Assembly (NCBI RefSeq): GCF_009727055.1 | Contig: NC_052350.1 | Coordinates: 26,166,437-26,230,436 of the forward strand | DNA from: Benincasa hispida | Taxonomy: Eukaryota; Streptophyta; Magnoliopsida; Cucurbitales; Cucurbitaceae | Reading direction: 5' to 3' | DNA: 64,000 nucleotides | In this document: positions 35,186 through 46,983 of the stretch, piece after piece | Layout: each line of letters starts with the position of its first letter | Numbering within the stretch: position 1 is the stretch's first letter | Notes under the pieces: generated by a model | Told to the model about the DNA's origin: nothing | Database searches by the model: none | What the model saw: the letters and a program-made list of their open reading frames with translations, nothing else | Program-made: the position numbers and the translations under genes

Positions 35186-36800
35186 CGAAACCTTAGACTG
35201 CATGGATGAGGGAGATACACAAAACTTGCTATGTCATCCACATCAATACTAAATAGTCTAATCAATATTTTTTGAATTTAAAGTTAAGTTAGAGGTCATT
35301 TAGAATCATTTGCAAACTTTGGGATTAAATTGTATCTATTTGAAACCCCGTAGACCAAATTGGCATTGAGTTCAAACTCGTGTCAAAAATGCATTTTGCC
35401 CATAAAATATTTTAGAATTTTTAATAAAACTCCATACTTGGAACGTTATGTCAATGATCTAGAACGATGTGGTGATCCAAATTTTCTGTCTAGGTCACTA
35501 TCGTATCATTTAGATCATAATTTTAGTTTGTAATAATTCTGACCCTCCATTTGAATTCAAGAAAGTTTAAGAAATGATTTGAAATCTGAGAAATTATTTT
35601 GAATTTTTTTACTTCGTTTGGAACGAAATTTTTTTGAAATGAATATATTTAAAACGTTTTGGATAGATGATAATCGAAGAAGAAAGTTAAAAAAATTATT
35701 ATACGTTTAATTATAATTTGTTAATAGAAAATTAGAATATACCAAAGTTATATAAAAAATTTATCTCGAAATCCTATGAAATCAGGGAAATCCAACCATT
35801 TTAATTTTTTAAACATAAAAGTGACATTTGAAATCACTACAACTTCAAGTCAATTCCCTTTCTTGTTGTAACGGACAACGAACTCATTTAAAAGCCTTAT
35901 GATTTGCAATTTGAAATTTTCAAAATCATGAAGTTTCAAACAGAGGATTTTTATCACACTTTTGAAATTACAAAGATCAAAATTAATATTGCAATATAAA
36001 AGAATATTAGATAGTTTTTTAAACAAGAGCAAAGTTTGCAGTGTTTTTTAGGTAACGACTCACAGAGACAAAAACAAAACAACCGCTCCCGATAAGAAGG
36101 AAAAAGAAGGAAAAAAGTGTGTTCGAAATTTGTTTTTAGTATTTGAACCAAAAAAAAAAAAAAAAAGAAAAGAAAAAAGAAGAAAGCAAACACGTTTCTT
36201 TTCTGCAATAATTCATGTCTGAATTTTTCTTTGAGACAAAAGAAATCAATATATGAGTTCGTTGAGCTTAGGGGACTGACAATCTAACGTCAAACTTTCT
36301 AGCTTGCACGCAACAGTACACAATATTTCAAAGATTGATCATTTGATTAATGTAATGTAACGAGATTATAATCCATATTTCATTAGTGAATTTCTAAATA
36401 ATCATAGAGAACTGGTCAAAAATAGGAAAAAACTAATACTAACTATTTACATATTATGGAAAAAAATCATATCAACCAATATTTTTTAAAGAATTCCAAG
36501 ACTACCATCGATTTCCTATGGTGATTTCCAATCTTCTTCTTCTTCTTCGCTTCATTTTCATTCAATTCCAAAACAATTTCGTTCAATTCCGATCATTCGG
36601 CGATTTCAATTCATTTTCTTCTTCTTCATTGATGTTCTTCACCACACAGCTCAAAGGTTTTCATTTTTCTTAGTCGATTCCATCAATCACACAAGTACAA
36701 TTCTTCTTCTCCTTCTTTCGTTGACTTGTAATGTCGCACATTTCGTTGCCGAGTGAAGAACAATCTTTCTTCTTCGAATTTCACAGTATCCATCTACTAC
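35186..36800. other. intergenic, no gene seen
   Basis: It holds one copy of a 150-bp repeat (35262-35410), AT-rich filler and CTTCTT-rich stretches at 36530-36720. No supported exon. Confidence 0.45.
35262..35410 (+). repeat. 150-bp dispersed repeat, copy 1
   Basis: Shares the order of motifs CATTTAGAATCATTT, GCAAACTT, TTTGAAACCC, AGACCAAAT and ATTTT-CCC with 39648-39790, at roughly three-quarters identity by eye. The two copies lie 4.4 kb apart in the same orientation, on either side of the gag relic. They may be old LTR pieces or an independent repeat family. Confidence 0.5.
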
Positions 36801-36916
36801 AGACCATTTAGGTTATCATTTAAACATAATTCACCTGTATGTCTCTACATACAAGTTTAAATTACATAAAAATAACCTAGAATCTTTGTTTATTGGATTG
36901 AGTTTATGTTCATAAA
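36801..36916 (-). mobile_element. diverged fragment of the LTR C family
   Basis: Read on the minus strand, this piece matches 17283-17411 of LTR C: ACCAATAAAC/CCAATAAAC, AATTTAA-C-TGTATGT-GAGACATACAGGT and AAATGATAACC-AAATGGT occur in the same order. The hairpin TGTATGT-AGAG-ACATACA is kept. It is clearly older than the complete LTR. Confidence 0.6.
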
Positions 36917-36939
36917 ATAACAATTATTTTCATAATAAC

Positions 36940-37480
36940 AATTTGTTTATATAGAGTTTACAAACTACGAGAATACAAGAGAGATTCAGGACACCAATCC
37001 CACCAGTTGCTACAGCATCAGCTACCTCTCGTGAACTCTTGTTCAACCCATCATAGAATATTTCCATTTGCACACTATCTGGAAGACCGTTATGCGAACA
37101 ATTTCTTGCCAGTTTCTTAAATCGTGCCCATGCGTCACAGAGTGTTTCCCTCTCCTTTTGTTCAAAATTTGTAATGTCATGCCTTTGCTTGGCATTCTCA
37201 ATAGGAAAGAAGTACTTCTTCATGAATTTTCAACCATTTGATCCTATATGGTTATCTCTTTCTGTTCCAAGGAATAAGCCCATTGCCGAGCTTCTTCCTT
37301 TAGAGAAAAAGGGAAGAGTGTTAACCTAATTTTCTATGCGGTGATATTTGATATAATGAACGTGTTGCTTGTTTCGAGGAAACTTTTCAAATGCCCATGA
37401 AGATCTTCTCTAGGAAACCTTCAAATTGACCAGCAGTTTGCAGCATCTGAAGTATCACAAGCTTCATTTAGAATTTGGTT
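36940..37480 (-). pseudogene. broken retrotransposon gag (Athila/Tat-like Gypsy)
   Basis: On the minus strand one frame around 37350-37245 reads RLTLFPFSLKEEARQWAYSL and then meets a stop. The next piece (37223 to about 36985) continues in a shifted frame with KKYFFPIENAKQRHDI, DAWARFKKLARNCSHNGL and VQMEIFYDGLN. This order is the Retrotrans_gag core of plant Gypsy elements, closest in style to Athila/Tat. Stops and a frameshift make it non-functional. The LTR C-family fragment lies about 20 bp from its downstream end. Confidence 0.7.
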
Positions 37481-39647
37481 TCTGCGTTGGCAGGTCACAT
37501 AATACCTAATGAAAAATCATAAAAGTTAGATGATACATACTTGTTGATAGGTCTGTTATAATCATGAGCAAGAAGTATTAGATGAGTTGGCGCCAACACA
37601 TTGTATGCATTGTTGGTCGCATTCTGTACATGCATTCTGTACGTTCCGATTTTTGTCAGCAATGGGTACATTAAGGTTATTTTCATTTTGTTGGTCTACT
37701 ATTCTTCTTTTCCACTGTCTTCTTTTCTTATTGGCTTTGTTTCTTTTTTGAAAGGTTCTCTTAATATTTTAGTGAAATACAAAGGTAGGCAAATTGTTGT
37801 CGCTCATGTATTGTTTGCGACACTCTTCTGGCTTGAGTGCACAATGCACCTTTGATTAAGATTTTGCAAAAATCAAACACATTCCAAACACTAATTAGTT
37901 TAAAGTCCCAAGCAATGATGCAAGAACTTGTTCACTTAATTTTCTATTGCATGCGTCAACACAATAATGCAATGGCTCAATATTAAGCCATGCCTAACTT
38001 GATGTATGAAAATGATTGAGTACAAGTTTTCCTTATCTAAACCCAAGTATAAGTGTAAATAATGTTTCCTGGTGAGTCCAGAGTCGATCAAAGGGACTTA
38101 TACTGATTCTGTGTTCGGACGAGAGTGATCAATGCAATGGTTGTTTGCTCAATGCGTAAATATGATGGTTGTGAATGGTAATAACTACTTTTATGTGTGA
38201 TAAATAAATGAAAGTGAATCTAGGTGGAAAATGACAAGGAGTGGAGATATGAGGCGATGAGAGTGTATAAATATGGACGAAGTAATGGATGATGTTCAGT
38301 GCGATATGGAAATAGGATGTAATCACACAAAAAACAATTTATGATGAAGTGAAGGATAAAGCAATGCGATAAAATAGGGCTAAGGAGGTTCACTAGCATT
38401 CTCTTGAATAATACATAAATGCGCGTTCATGTTCTCAACTTCTTAAGGTGAAAAGCCAACCTCTCTGTTTCTAAGTCACATTTATCTTATCTCTAAGACG
38501 CATGCTCAAGTTGTTCTTAAACAAAAAATCTAACTTTATTTCTCAAGCTATTTCTTTCTTCATTTAATGATGTATACAATTTTCTTCTTTCTCAATCAGG
38601 TGATTACTACTACTTAAACCAATCTCTCAACAGATTCAAGCAATAGATTAAGTTTGCATTAAACGAAATGAACGCCTACTCATGCATATTTTCAACAATG
38701 CTAGATCATTCCCCTTAACCCATTAGAAATTTAGCTACTCATGATGGAGGAATAAGAATGCATGGATAGAGAAGAATGATTGGAAATCATAATTGAATTA
38801 AATAATAACAAGTTCTCAAACATAATGACTTTATATAGAATGAAATGAAAAGAAAAAAGATAAAATGTAAAGATAAAGAGTGTCAAGTCGTCAGTTGCAA
38901 TGTCTTGCTCCCGTTGGCTCTAATATGGTTGTTCTCCGTGTGATGGCTACAGTGACGATGGAGTTATTTTCAGAGAAGAACTCTAAGCTCTCACTTAAAC
39001 ATCTTCAGAAAAAAGCTTGAAGAAGTGATGGTAATGGTTAATTTGAGGTGGAGTTTGAGCAGAGCTTTAGTCAATCTCTTGGAGAGAAGTCTGATACTTT
39101 GTTGATTCTTTAAAGGGCTATTATAGGCATCAAGAGGAAGGATATTTGCTTCTTTCTAATGATTATGCTGACACCTTACACTATATTCCATACCCTGTCG
39201 CGCCACCTGCTTCGCATTAGAGATTCATTGGCTCTGCCATGAATTTTTCATATCAGCTATCAACTTGCTCTTTTGATTTGATTTCCACCATCCACGCGTC
39301 TGGCATATTTCTAATCAAGTCTCGGCTTATTGTGTAGGATTATGCGATGCAAAGATAGGCGTCATATGTAATTTGTGCGATCACGATTGCGACTTGCTTC
39401 TCTTTATCGGTTTTCAACGTAATCCTATGTCAAAAAGAGAAAAATCTTATATTTTCAAGGATTACTAATTTCGTAGGTAGCGATCGCAAGATATGATTAA
39501 TTGCATGTTTTTCTTATCAAGCAAACACATTTTCTTATGAATTTTCCTAATTGTTCTAAATAAAAAGATAAAATAACTTGTATTTCTACACGTTATTAGT
39601 AGCCTTGTCTTCCCATCTACGTTAGTACTTAAAGATCTAGTCAACAT
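37481..39647. other. repeat-derived intergenic sequence
   Basis: No intact gene. It follows the gag relic on its upstream side, so part may be old 5' LTR or leader of that element. Purine/pyrimidine-rich filler; no boundaries could be set. Confidence 0.35.
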
Positions 39648-39790
39648 TTTATTAATTTAAAATTAAGTCAGGGACCATTTAGAATCATTTTGCAAACTTG
39701 GGGGACTAAAGTGTATGTTTTGAAACCCTGGAGACCAAATAGACATAACTTCAAACATGTAGACCAAAAGTGGATTTTACCCTAAATTTT
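39648..39790 (+). repeat. 150-bp dispersed repeat, copy 2
   Basis: Counterpart of 35262-35410. A shorter echo, GACCAAAAGTGGATTTTACC, occurs at about 39763 and again at about 39867, so the end of the unit is also locally duplicated. Confidence 0.5.
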
Positions 39791-40314
39791 AAGTTTAAAA
39801 TCTTTTTTATATTCTTCATTCTTTAAGGTTAAATCTCTCTACCTCCCTCCTTCAAAACATAGGGACCAAAAGTGGATTTTACCTTAAATGTTTTTTTAAA
39901 ATCTTTATTATAATTTTGACCTTGTACTTTAAATTTTATCACATTTCAATATTTATTCTTTTAAATATTCAATTTTAATCCTTATATTTGTAACAAATTT
40001 TAAAATTAGTCCATGATGTTAGTTTATTATTGATTTTTTTAAGGTTGTTCTCTATTTGCATTCTCTTTTTAAATTTTGGAAATATAATCACATGTGTCTT
40101 GTCTTGCAAGAAGATTAATATTATTCAACCAATTTTGATACAATTTAATATTGAAAGACTAAATGTAAGATTTATTAAAAGTGGATAACGCTCAATTTGA
40201 ACAATTGTAAGTACAAAGACTAAAATGGGAATCACCCAAAATAAGATCCATAAATTTTATAAATATCATATACATCAAACACCTATTAGTCAAAACGAGA
40301 CATGAAATTAGTAA
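39791..40314. other. intergenic, relic repeats
   Basis: Contains phrases of the type 'TTTTAATCCTTATATTTGTAACAAATTTTAAAATTAGTCC' in scattered, decayed form, similar to stretches at 49080-49340, 51255-51600, 56425-56560 and 61400-61640. No gene seen. Confidence 0.4.
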
Positions 40315-40400
40315 TTTCGCCTCGTAAAGTAAACATAGCTTAATTGGTTAACATCTTTCCTCCACTCTAATGTTTCAAATCTCTACCTCTACATTATCGA
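40315..40400 (+). mobile_element. SINE-like tRNA-derived sequence
   Basis: CATAGCTTAATTGGTTAACAT resembles an RNA polymerase III A box (TAGCTTAATTGG at about 40337), and GTTTCAAATCTCTACCTC about 35 bp downstream resembles a B box. This pair, with CTCTAC following, is typical of plant tRNA-derived SINE heads. No clear body, tail or target-site duplication was found, so it may be a fragment. Confidence 0.45.
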
Positions 40401-40758
40401 ATGAAGAAAGAATATCCAAGCTCAACATATGATTCAAATTATGACATCACTACCGGTATACCTTTTATTTTTTTTTAAGAACAATATATCCCAAATACAG
40501 AAAGTAAAAGATTAAAATGTAACACCTTCTAAAAGGAAAGAGAGATCTTAATTAATTGAACATTCAGCTCATGTTAGCTACGTCTCTTGATTTTGCAATG
40601 GGATATTAGAATAAGAAAAAAATAACAGGGCCACTACTTAGAGACAAGATTCATAAGCATGATACGTATAAGGCTCCATCACCGTCCCTTTAGGACTAAT
40701 CTCTATCCAGCTGGACGTTCCCAACATTGAGAAACGATGCTGACATCGACCCACAACG

Positions 40759-40767
40759 CCACGTGTC
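40759..40767 (+). promoter_or_regulatory. G-box / ABRE upstream of NYC1
   Basis: CCACGTGTC, about 235 bp upstream of the NYC1 ATG and 115 bp upstream of its TATA box. CACGTGTC is the classic bZIP/bHLH site. NYC1 in other plants is known to be induced by abscisic acid and darkness through such sites, so a role here is plausible. Confidence 0.55.
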
Positions 40768-40875
40768 ATGTTTGTCGTACAAGGATTGGGTTGCTTATCG
40801 TGTGGTCATCACAGTCCTTTCTTCTCGAATTTACCCACAAACCCCACCGCCCATTTGATATTTGATTGCCTCTCT

Positions 40876-40883
40876 TATATAAG
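40876..40883 (+). promoter_or_regulatory. TATA box of NYC1
   Basis: TATATAAG in the context CTCTTATATAAGTTTTCC, a strong match. It lies about 120 bp upstream of the ATG, implying a 5' UTR of roughly 85-90 bases. Confidence 0.6.
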
Positions 40884-40997
40884 TTTTCCGAAAATATCGC
40901 AGATTTGAACAGTACCCATTTCCCAGAAACAAAATTCTTTGGATGCATTCTTCTCTTACATGAATTCCCACTTTTTCTGCAACTCTATCTTCCACCA

Positions 40998-43900
40998 ATG
41001 ACTACACTTACGAAGCTTCACGTGTACCCACAAAGTTTTGAGGGTCCAACTCCAAGTACGAGAGATGGGCATCTGATCGGAGCTCTTGGACGGGGAATTC
41101 ATCGGTTCGGTGTTGGAGTATCGACGAGCCGGAGTGGGTTGTGCTTGAGAAAGTGTAGATCCTTCAGAGGAGGGGATGGTGGGGATTTTGAGAAGGAGGA
41201 TAGTAAAGGGAGGAATCGGAGAAATTCGAGGTTAAAAGAGGTGAAAATGAAGAAGGAAAGTCAGTTTTGGAAATTTTTGAGGTCTGGTGTTTTGGGTAAG
41301 TTTAATTTGCTTTTGGGATCGGATGTTGATCAGGGGAAACTTATGGCTAATATGGAGGGTTTGCTTTCTTCGGTGAGTATTGCTATTGCTGTGTGTTGGT
41401 CTTATCTTCTTCTTATACCTTGTTTAAACTACATGTATTCTCTATTCATGAGTAATATTGAGTTGTTTAGAACGAATTTGTGTTTTTTTTAAAACTTGTC
41501 CCCCGATGCTTGGTTCATTATCATCAGTTGGCTTGTTGAGCAAATGTGCCTGCAGTTTTAGCTTAAACGATTGTAAATTGATGTTTCATTTTGGTTTATA
41601 TAAGAAACCAATCTTTCACTGAGAAAAATGAAAGAATATAAAAGGACATTAAAAAATGGTCTACAACTACCTACAAGAATGGCTCCAATCCAATACTAAG
41701 CTGATAATTACAAAAAGTTTGACAAACGGATGCCAATAAGGAGGCATTCAATCTCACCCCTCCTTATTTGTTGTAAGAAGTTTGAATTGGAAGTTTTTGC
41801 TTTGTTGAGATATGTTGTTAGGAATTCGGATTTGAATTTAGGATAATTGGATAAAGATATTAATAAACAGGCTACTGTGGCATAAAATTGAAGCAAAGTC
41901 AACTTAAGCTGTAAATACATAGATCAATTATGTTCTATGTGGTAGTTTTGATGTATACTCATGGAGCAAGGGCACGTGCTTTAATCTTCATTGGAAACTG
42001 TAGTAGCATCACTAACTGTAGCTCCTTTATTATCTATAATAAATAGGCTGCAGTCCAAATTGGTAGATATATCGTTACAATGATGAGCACTGGCGTCGTA
42101 CTTGCTGTCGGATTTCAGTTATCAGGTATACTACATTTTAAAGGTCCAGAAAAAAAAACAAGTGTGATTGTCGATGTTAATATGAATTCTGTTTCTTGAA
42201 AATTTTGAAGGTGGAGACAATCAAATGAACGCACTGATTTGGTATAGTTGGCTCGGAGGGGTTATTATTGGAACTATGATTGGTGCGAACATGGTATTAG
42301 AGGAGCACTGCAGAGCTGGTCCGCGCAATGTTGTTATAACTGGAAGGTAACTAATCACTCCTCAGGAGAATGTAGATCATTGGCACATTGTTTCAATGCA
42401 TTACGTGGTGATAAGATTGATTAATTTATCTAATGTTCATTGTTGGCTTGTACTGTCTTCCTTTCTTATATCATGTGATTTAAACTGCCTGTTATGTTCG
42501 TAATATGAAGATCTATATATGACTCTGTTGTTACATGGATGGTTGACTATGCAGCACAAGAGGATTGGGGAAAGCACTAGCCAGAGAGTTTCTTCTTTCA
42601 GGAGACCGTGTGGTTGTGGCTTCTCGCAGGTGGTCTTCAGAATTAAAATAAAACTACTGATACTTAATATCTCTACGTTTTACATCTTGCTCACATCACA
42701 TTTCCTTGCCCAATCATTTTGTGAAGACAGCCCTGAGTCCGTTCAAGAAACTCTAAGAGAGCTCGAGGAAAACTTAAAAGGTCTAATGGTCAGAAGTGGT
42801 TCTTCCAATAAAAGCCTGGCATGTGCTAAAGTTGTTGGCACAACGTGCAATGTTTGTGACCCTGAAGATGTTCATAATTTAGCCAATTTTGCTATAAATG
42901 AACTCGGTTCTATTGACATTTGGGTGAGTCATGAACTTACATTTCGGATGCACAAGCTGGTTCTTATATGCTGACTTTCTCGAAGTTTTTCGTAATTATA
43001 TTTAGATTTTAGATCTACTGATACATTCTTAAAATAGCTGTTTCCATGCATCATTGCCTTTCAGGGATAAAATTGATCCGACTGTCAGAAAATAAGCTAT
43101 GCTTATTTAAAAACATTAAAATTTTATATCATCAAGGATAAAGAATCATGTCTATTTTCAATCTTTAGGGGGAAAAAAATCTTGAATTTGTTTAATGTAA
43201 CAAATTGTGGACAGATAAACAATGCGGGCACAAATAAAGGCTTTAGACCATTACTGCAGTTTACGGATGAAGATATTACTCAGGTAAGCTAAAGTTATTA
43301 ATTCTGGATTTTTTTTCCCAAAACTTCTCTTCTCTTCTCTTGATAAATTTGAACATAATTTTCTCCAATAGATATGAGCTCTTAGAATATGTTTAGCACT
43401 TGGCAGTTTATTGCATGTTTGAAACTATGATATTACTTATAACTTGGTTTAATTTCATACACTGGTTATTTGATAGATTCTTTCAACAAACCTCGTTGGT
43501 TCCCTTCTTTGTACTCGAGAAGCCATGCGTGTAATGAGAAATCAGGCTAAAGGAGGGCATATATTTAACATGGACGGTGCCGGTTCTGGAGGTTCAAGTA
43601 CTCCTTTAACGGCTGTGTAAGTTCATTGGCTCATTGCATACAGTGAAATGTAAATGTAATTTTGTATGGATCGGAGGGTTTCATTCAAATTCTGGCAAAT
43701 TCTGGATTGTATTTTCGTGTCTATGAAATCAACAGTTGGTTTTGGTGTTTATGCCATTTAGTTTACTGAACTTTTAGGTATGGATCGACGAAATGTGGTC
43801 TTAGGCAGCTTCAATCATCTCTTTTAAAAGAGTGCCGGCGGTCCAATGTAGGCGTACACACTGCATCTCCTGGCATGGTTTTGACAGATCTCCTTCTTAG

Positions 43901-44628
43901 GTGAATCAAGTTTCTTCTTAATATCCTCATGTTTCCATATGCAGCAGATAAATTGCTAGAAATGCACAAATTTTCTTATCAATGTTTTTGGTCTTGCACT
44001 CTCCCAAGAAATATCTCAGCTTGTGTTATACTTGGTTGATATACATTTTTCTGTGGATAAGCATTATCCATTGGAACAATTCTTACTAAATTTGTAATAC
44101 TTGTGGCTTGCATACAGTGGTTCAACTGTGAGGAACAAACAGATGTTCAATATCATTTGTGAGCTTCCTGAAACAGTTGCTAGAACATTAGTTCCTCGGA
44201 TGCGAGTCGTGAAAGGAACAGGAAAAGCCATCAACTACTTAACTCCTCCAAGAATCTTATTAGCTCTTGTCACTGCCTGGCTGCGACGAGGTCGGTGGTT
44301 TGACGAACAGGTAAGTTCATTCCATCATGGGAAGTAGTAAACCCAAAACGCCTCATAAGTTCAATGATTAATAGAATTAAAAAATTCATCAAGAACCCAG
44401 ATGTGCAATTATGGAGAGTTGTTATTCATCATACTATTGCAGGGGAGGGCTCTGTATGCAGCTGAGGCAGACAGAATCCGAAACTGGGCCGAAAATCGCA
44501 CGCGTTTCTCCTTCACCGATGCAATGGAGATGTACACAGAGAACACCTGGGTGTCTGTCTTCTCCCTTTCGGTCGTATGCGCCTTCATAATTCTCTCTAC
44601 CACGAACAACACTTTCCCCGGAACTTGA
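40998..44628 (+). CDS. NYC1: chlorophyll b reductase NYC1 (NON-YELLOW COLORING 1)
   Basis: Reduces chlorophyll b to 7-hydroxymethyl chlorophyll a at the thylakoid, the first step of chlorophyll b and LHCII breakdown in senescence. Ten exons: 40998-41372, 42047-42125, 42211-42346, 42555-42629, 42731-42923, 43215-43283, 43477-43616, 43778-43900, 44118-44310 and 44443-44628, all GT-AG and in frame, giving 522 residues. It starts MTTLTK, like the Arabidopsis protein as I recall it; an in-frame ATG at 40866 lies upstream of the TATA box and is ignored. It has a basic transit-peptide-like N-terminus, two hydrophobic segments (about 133-152 and 160-178), the short-chain dehydrogenase motifs TGSTRGLG (195-202), NNAG (288-291) and YGSTK (Tyr357, Lys361), and a C-terminal membrane segment (498-512). 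All catalytic residues are intact. Confidence 0.95.
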
Positions 44629-46033
44629 TTCCTTTCAACTACGGCAAAGACCGACAGCATTCGAAATTCATCGGCAAAGCATCGTTACCGAAGAAGAAGC
44701 AGCATTGTTAGGTACTGATGGGGGAGAAAAGAAAGGAGAAGGTGACATTGTTAGTTCACCTGGCATCCTTAAACACAAAGAAAAACCAACCCCCACTACC
44801 ACTAGCTAATGTATTGACTGCCTAACCGCAAAGCAAAGCCCTGAAGGGTGGCTATTTATTTATTTAGTTCAATGGATGGACTAATCTGTATTGAAAATGT
44901 AGTATGTAAAAAATCTACAATAATTTAGGTAAAGTTTGTGTCTTTTTTTATCTTTTTTAACAGCCATCAGCTTTCATTTTTCACTGTGTGTGCCAGCAAG
45001 ACTTTGTCAAGTCAAATGCTTTGTTGGTCCACAAATGACAAATGGCCTCTCTTCTGTTTTGTTCAGCCTTCCCCATTTGAATAAGCAACCACCGTCTTTA
45101 TCTCCATCCCAACCTTGGCTGGCAGCCGGTGGGATATTATATTTATATTGTAAACATAACAAACGTATAATTTAAGACTAAGAAATTAGTAGAAGTTTGT
45201 CTTAATCATAGAATCTTATTGCTAATATTTAAGTTTAATAAGCATTGACATTTTGATACCAAACAAATATCCACCCGTTTTTCTTTTTTGGTTTACAACT
45301 ATGTCATTAACCTAATTATAATAGGGAACACTTTTAAAACTAGTAATTAATAAAGTAACATATTTAAAGAATTGTTAAGAATGGTAAATATAACCAAATC
45401 TATCTATTATATATTCTATGGTCGATAGATTCTTGCTAAAATCTTTTTCATTGTGTTATATTTATAGTAGATCCGATTGTTATATTTACCATTGTCCTTT
45501 TAAAAAAAAAAAAGAAAAAAGAAAAAAAGAAAAAAAATCATTTTCATTTCTAACTTCCAATGTTCCTCACTTCTGCATGTTGAAATTAATCTTTTAGGAA
45601 GATATATGGAAAAATTCGTCAATTTTAATTTTGTAACTTCTATTTAAAAAAAAAAAAAAAAATTAAAATTGTTTTCAAATATGGGAAAATGAACCAGAAT
45701 ATTTACTAATATAGTAAAATTTTAGTGCTTATTTGCGATAGACTGCTATAAACTGTGTCTATTTGTGTCGTGATAGACACATATAGTAGTTTATCGCGAT
45801 TTATCATGGTTTATCACATATAGATTGTGATATTTTACTATTATTTGTAAATGTTTTCAATCATTTAAAATAATTTTTCAAAAATTAGTCACAATATGTG
45901 GTCAAATCATAAGAATATTTATGTCGGTATTAGTTTTTATAATCCTACAATTTTTGCCTTAGTTTGATGGTTTTTATATACTCAAATTTGTATTTAGGTT
46001 CGGATATTTTGGTAAGAGGGTATTGATAATTTT
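44629..46033. other. 3' flank of NYC1 and intergenic
   Basis: The 3' UTR of NYC1 probably ends within the first 300 bp (AATAA-type signals are present but not distinctive). Beyond it is AT-rich sequence with a GATAGAC-type repeat at 45671-45860 and A-runs at 45502-45537. No gene seen. Confidence 0.5.
45671..45860. repeat. dispersed MITE-like repeat, GATAGAC family, copy 2
   Basis: GTTTTCAAATAT opens it, GATAGACTGCTATAAAC and GTGATAGACACATATAG lie in the middle, and TGTGATATTTTACTATTATTTG closes it. It has the same order as 5831-5976 and 57261-57387, with the most complete inner part of the three. Confidence 0.6.
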
Positions 46034-46983
46034 GGGCTCGTTTGATAATGTTTTTGTTTCTTGTTTTTTATTTTCTAAAAACTAAAAACATGAATATGTT
46101 TGATAACTTTTTTGCTTTTTGTTTCTTAGGGGAAGAAATAGAAACAGAATATTGTTTGATAACTATTTTTGTTTCTTGTTCTTTGTATTTTTTTTCTTTA
46201 CTTTTCTCATTATTATATAGTTTAGAAATAATTTAATGATGTAAAATATAAAAAATATAAAAACTTTACATTATCAAATATAAATAAGTCTCGATGAAAA
46301 ATTAACAACAATAATAAAATTATTGTTTTTATTTTTCAAACGTTGCTCAAATTTGATATCATTTTTCATTCAGGTCATTCGTCTTAAATGATGTCAACTT
46401 AAATCCAACTCAATTATATTATTATGTAAATGTCATAGTTATAAAATATTAAAGTGAAACTAAATGAATGCTTTAGTCAACAAAATTTATATATTATAAA
46501 ATTTTAGTAAGTTTCAATGTACTAAAAATAAAATTTAGAATTTAGTATAATATATAAACATGCATATTGAAAAATTCAAAATTCAAAAAAAATATTTCAT
46601 ATACATATTGAAAACTTTAAAACTAAAAATTAAAGTAATATAAATCTAAATATTGAAAAATTTAAAATTCAAAATTAAACTAACATATTAATATAGAAAA
46701 TAAATAAATATAAAAGAAATAAAGCAAAATTAATATAGAAAAGAACTGAAAATAAGGGGAACGGAAACAATGTAATTTAACTTACTAGGGATTCGAACTC
46801 ACAACCACGAAGGGTTGGATTTTAATTCATTTATGAAACCGCGTTACATGTAGTTGTTTTTCAAATTTGGTCCTACTTTTAGATACATTTCTTAAAATCT
46901 AGAAATAAAAAACAAAAATATTATCAAACAAGTCATTTCTTTAAAAATAAAAAACATTAAATATGAAATAGGCAAACAAGTTC
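46034..46983. mobile_element. non-autonomous DNA transposon (MITE-like), about 950 bp
   Basis: The left end GGGCTCGTTTGATAATG is mirrored by the right end, whose reverse complement reads GAACTTGTTTGCC, with a second inner match GACTTGTTTGATAATATTTT ending near 46936. Both arms go on into TTTTTATTTT-rich inverted similarity. The left arm repeats TTTGATAA three times (46041, 46098, 46155). A GATTCGAACTCACAACC stretch inside (about 46790) looks like a minus-strand B box and may be a captured tRNA-like fragment. No clear target-site duplication was found. Confidence 0.45.

Noticed and set aside
34510..35265. Frames at the two ends of the hAT MITE
   Set aside because: They are made by the inverted GC-rich ends of the element and do not resemble a transposase.
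36530..36720. CTTCTT-rich stretch as a possible exon or leader
   Set aside because: Pyrimidine-rich low complexity without an open frame or splice signals that lead anywhere.
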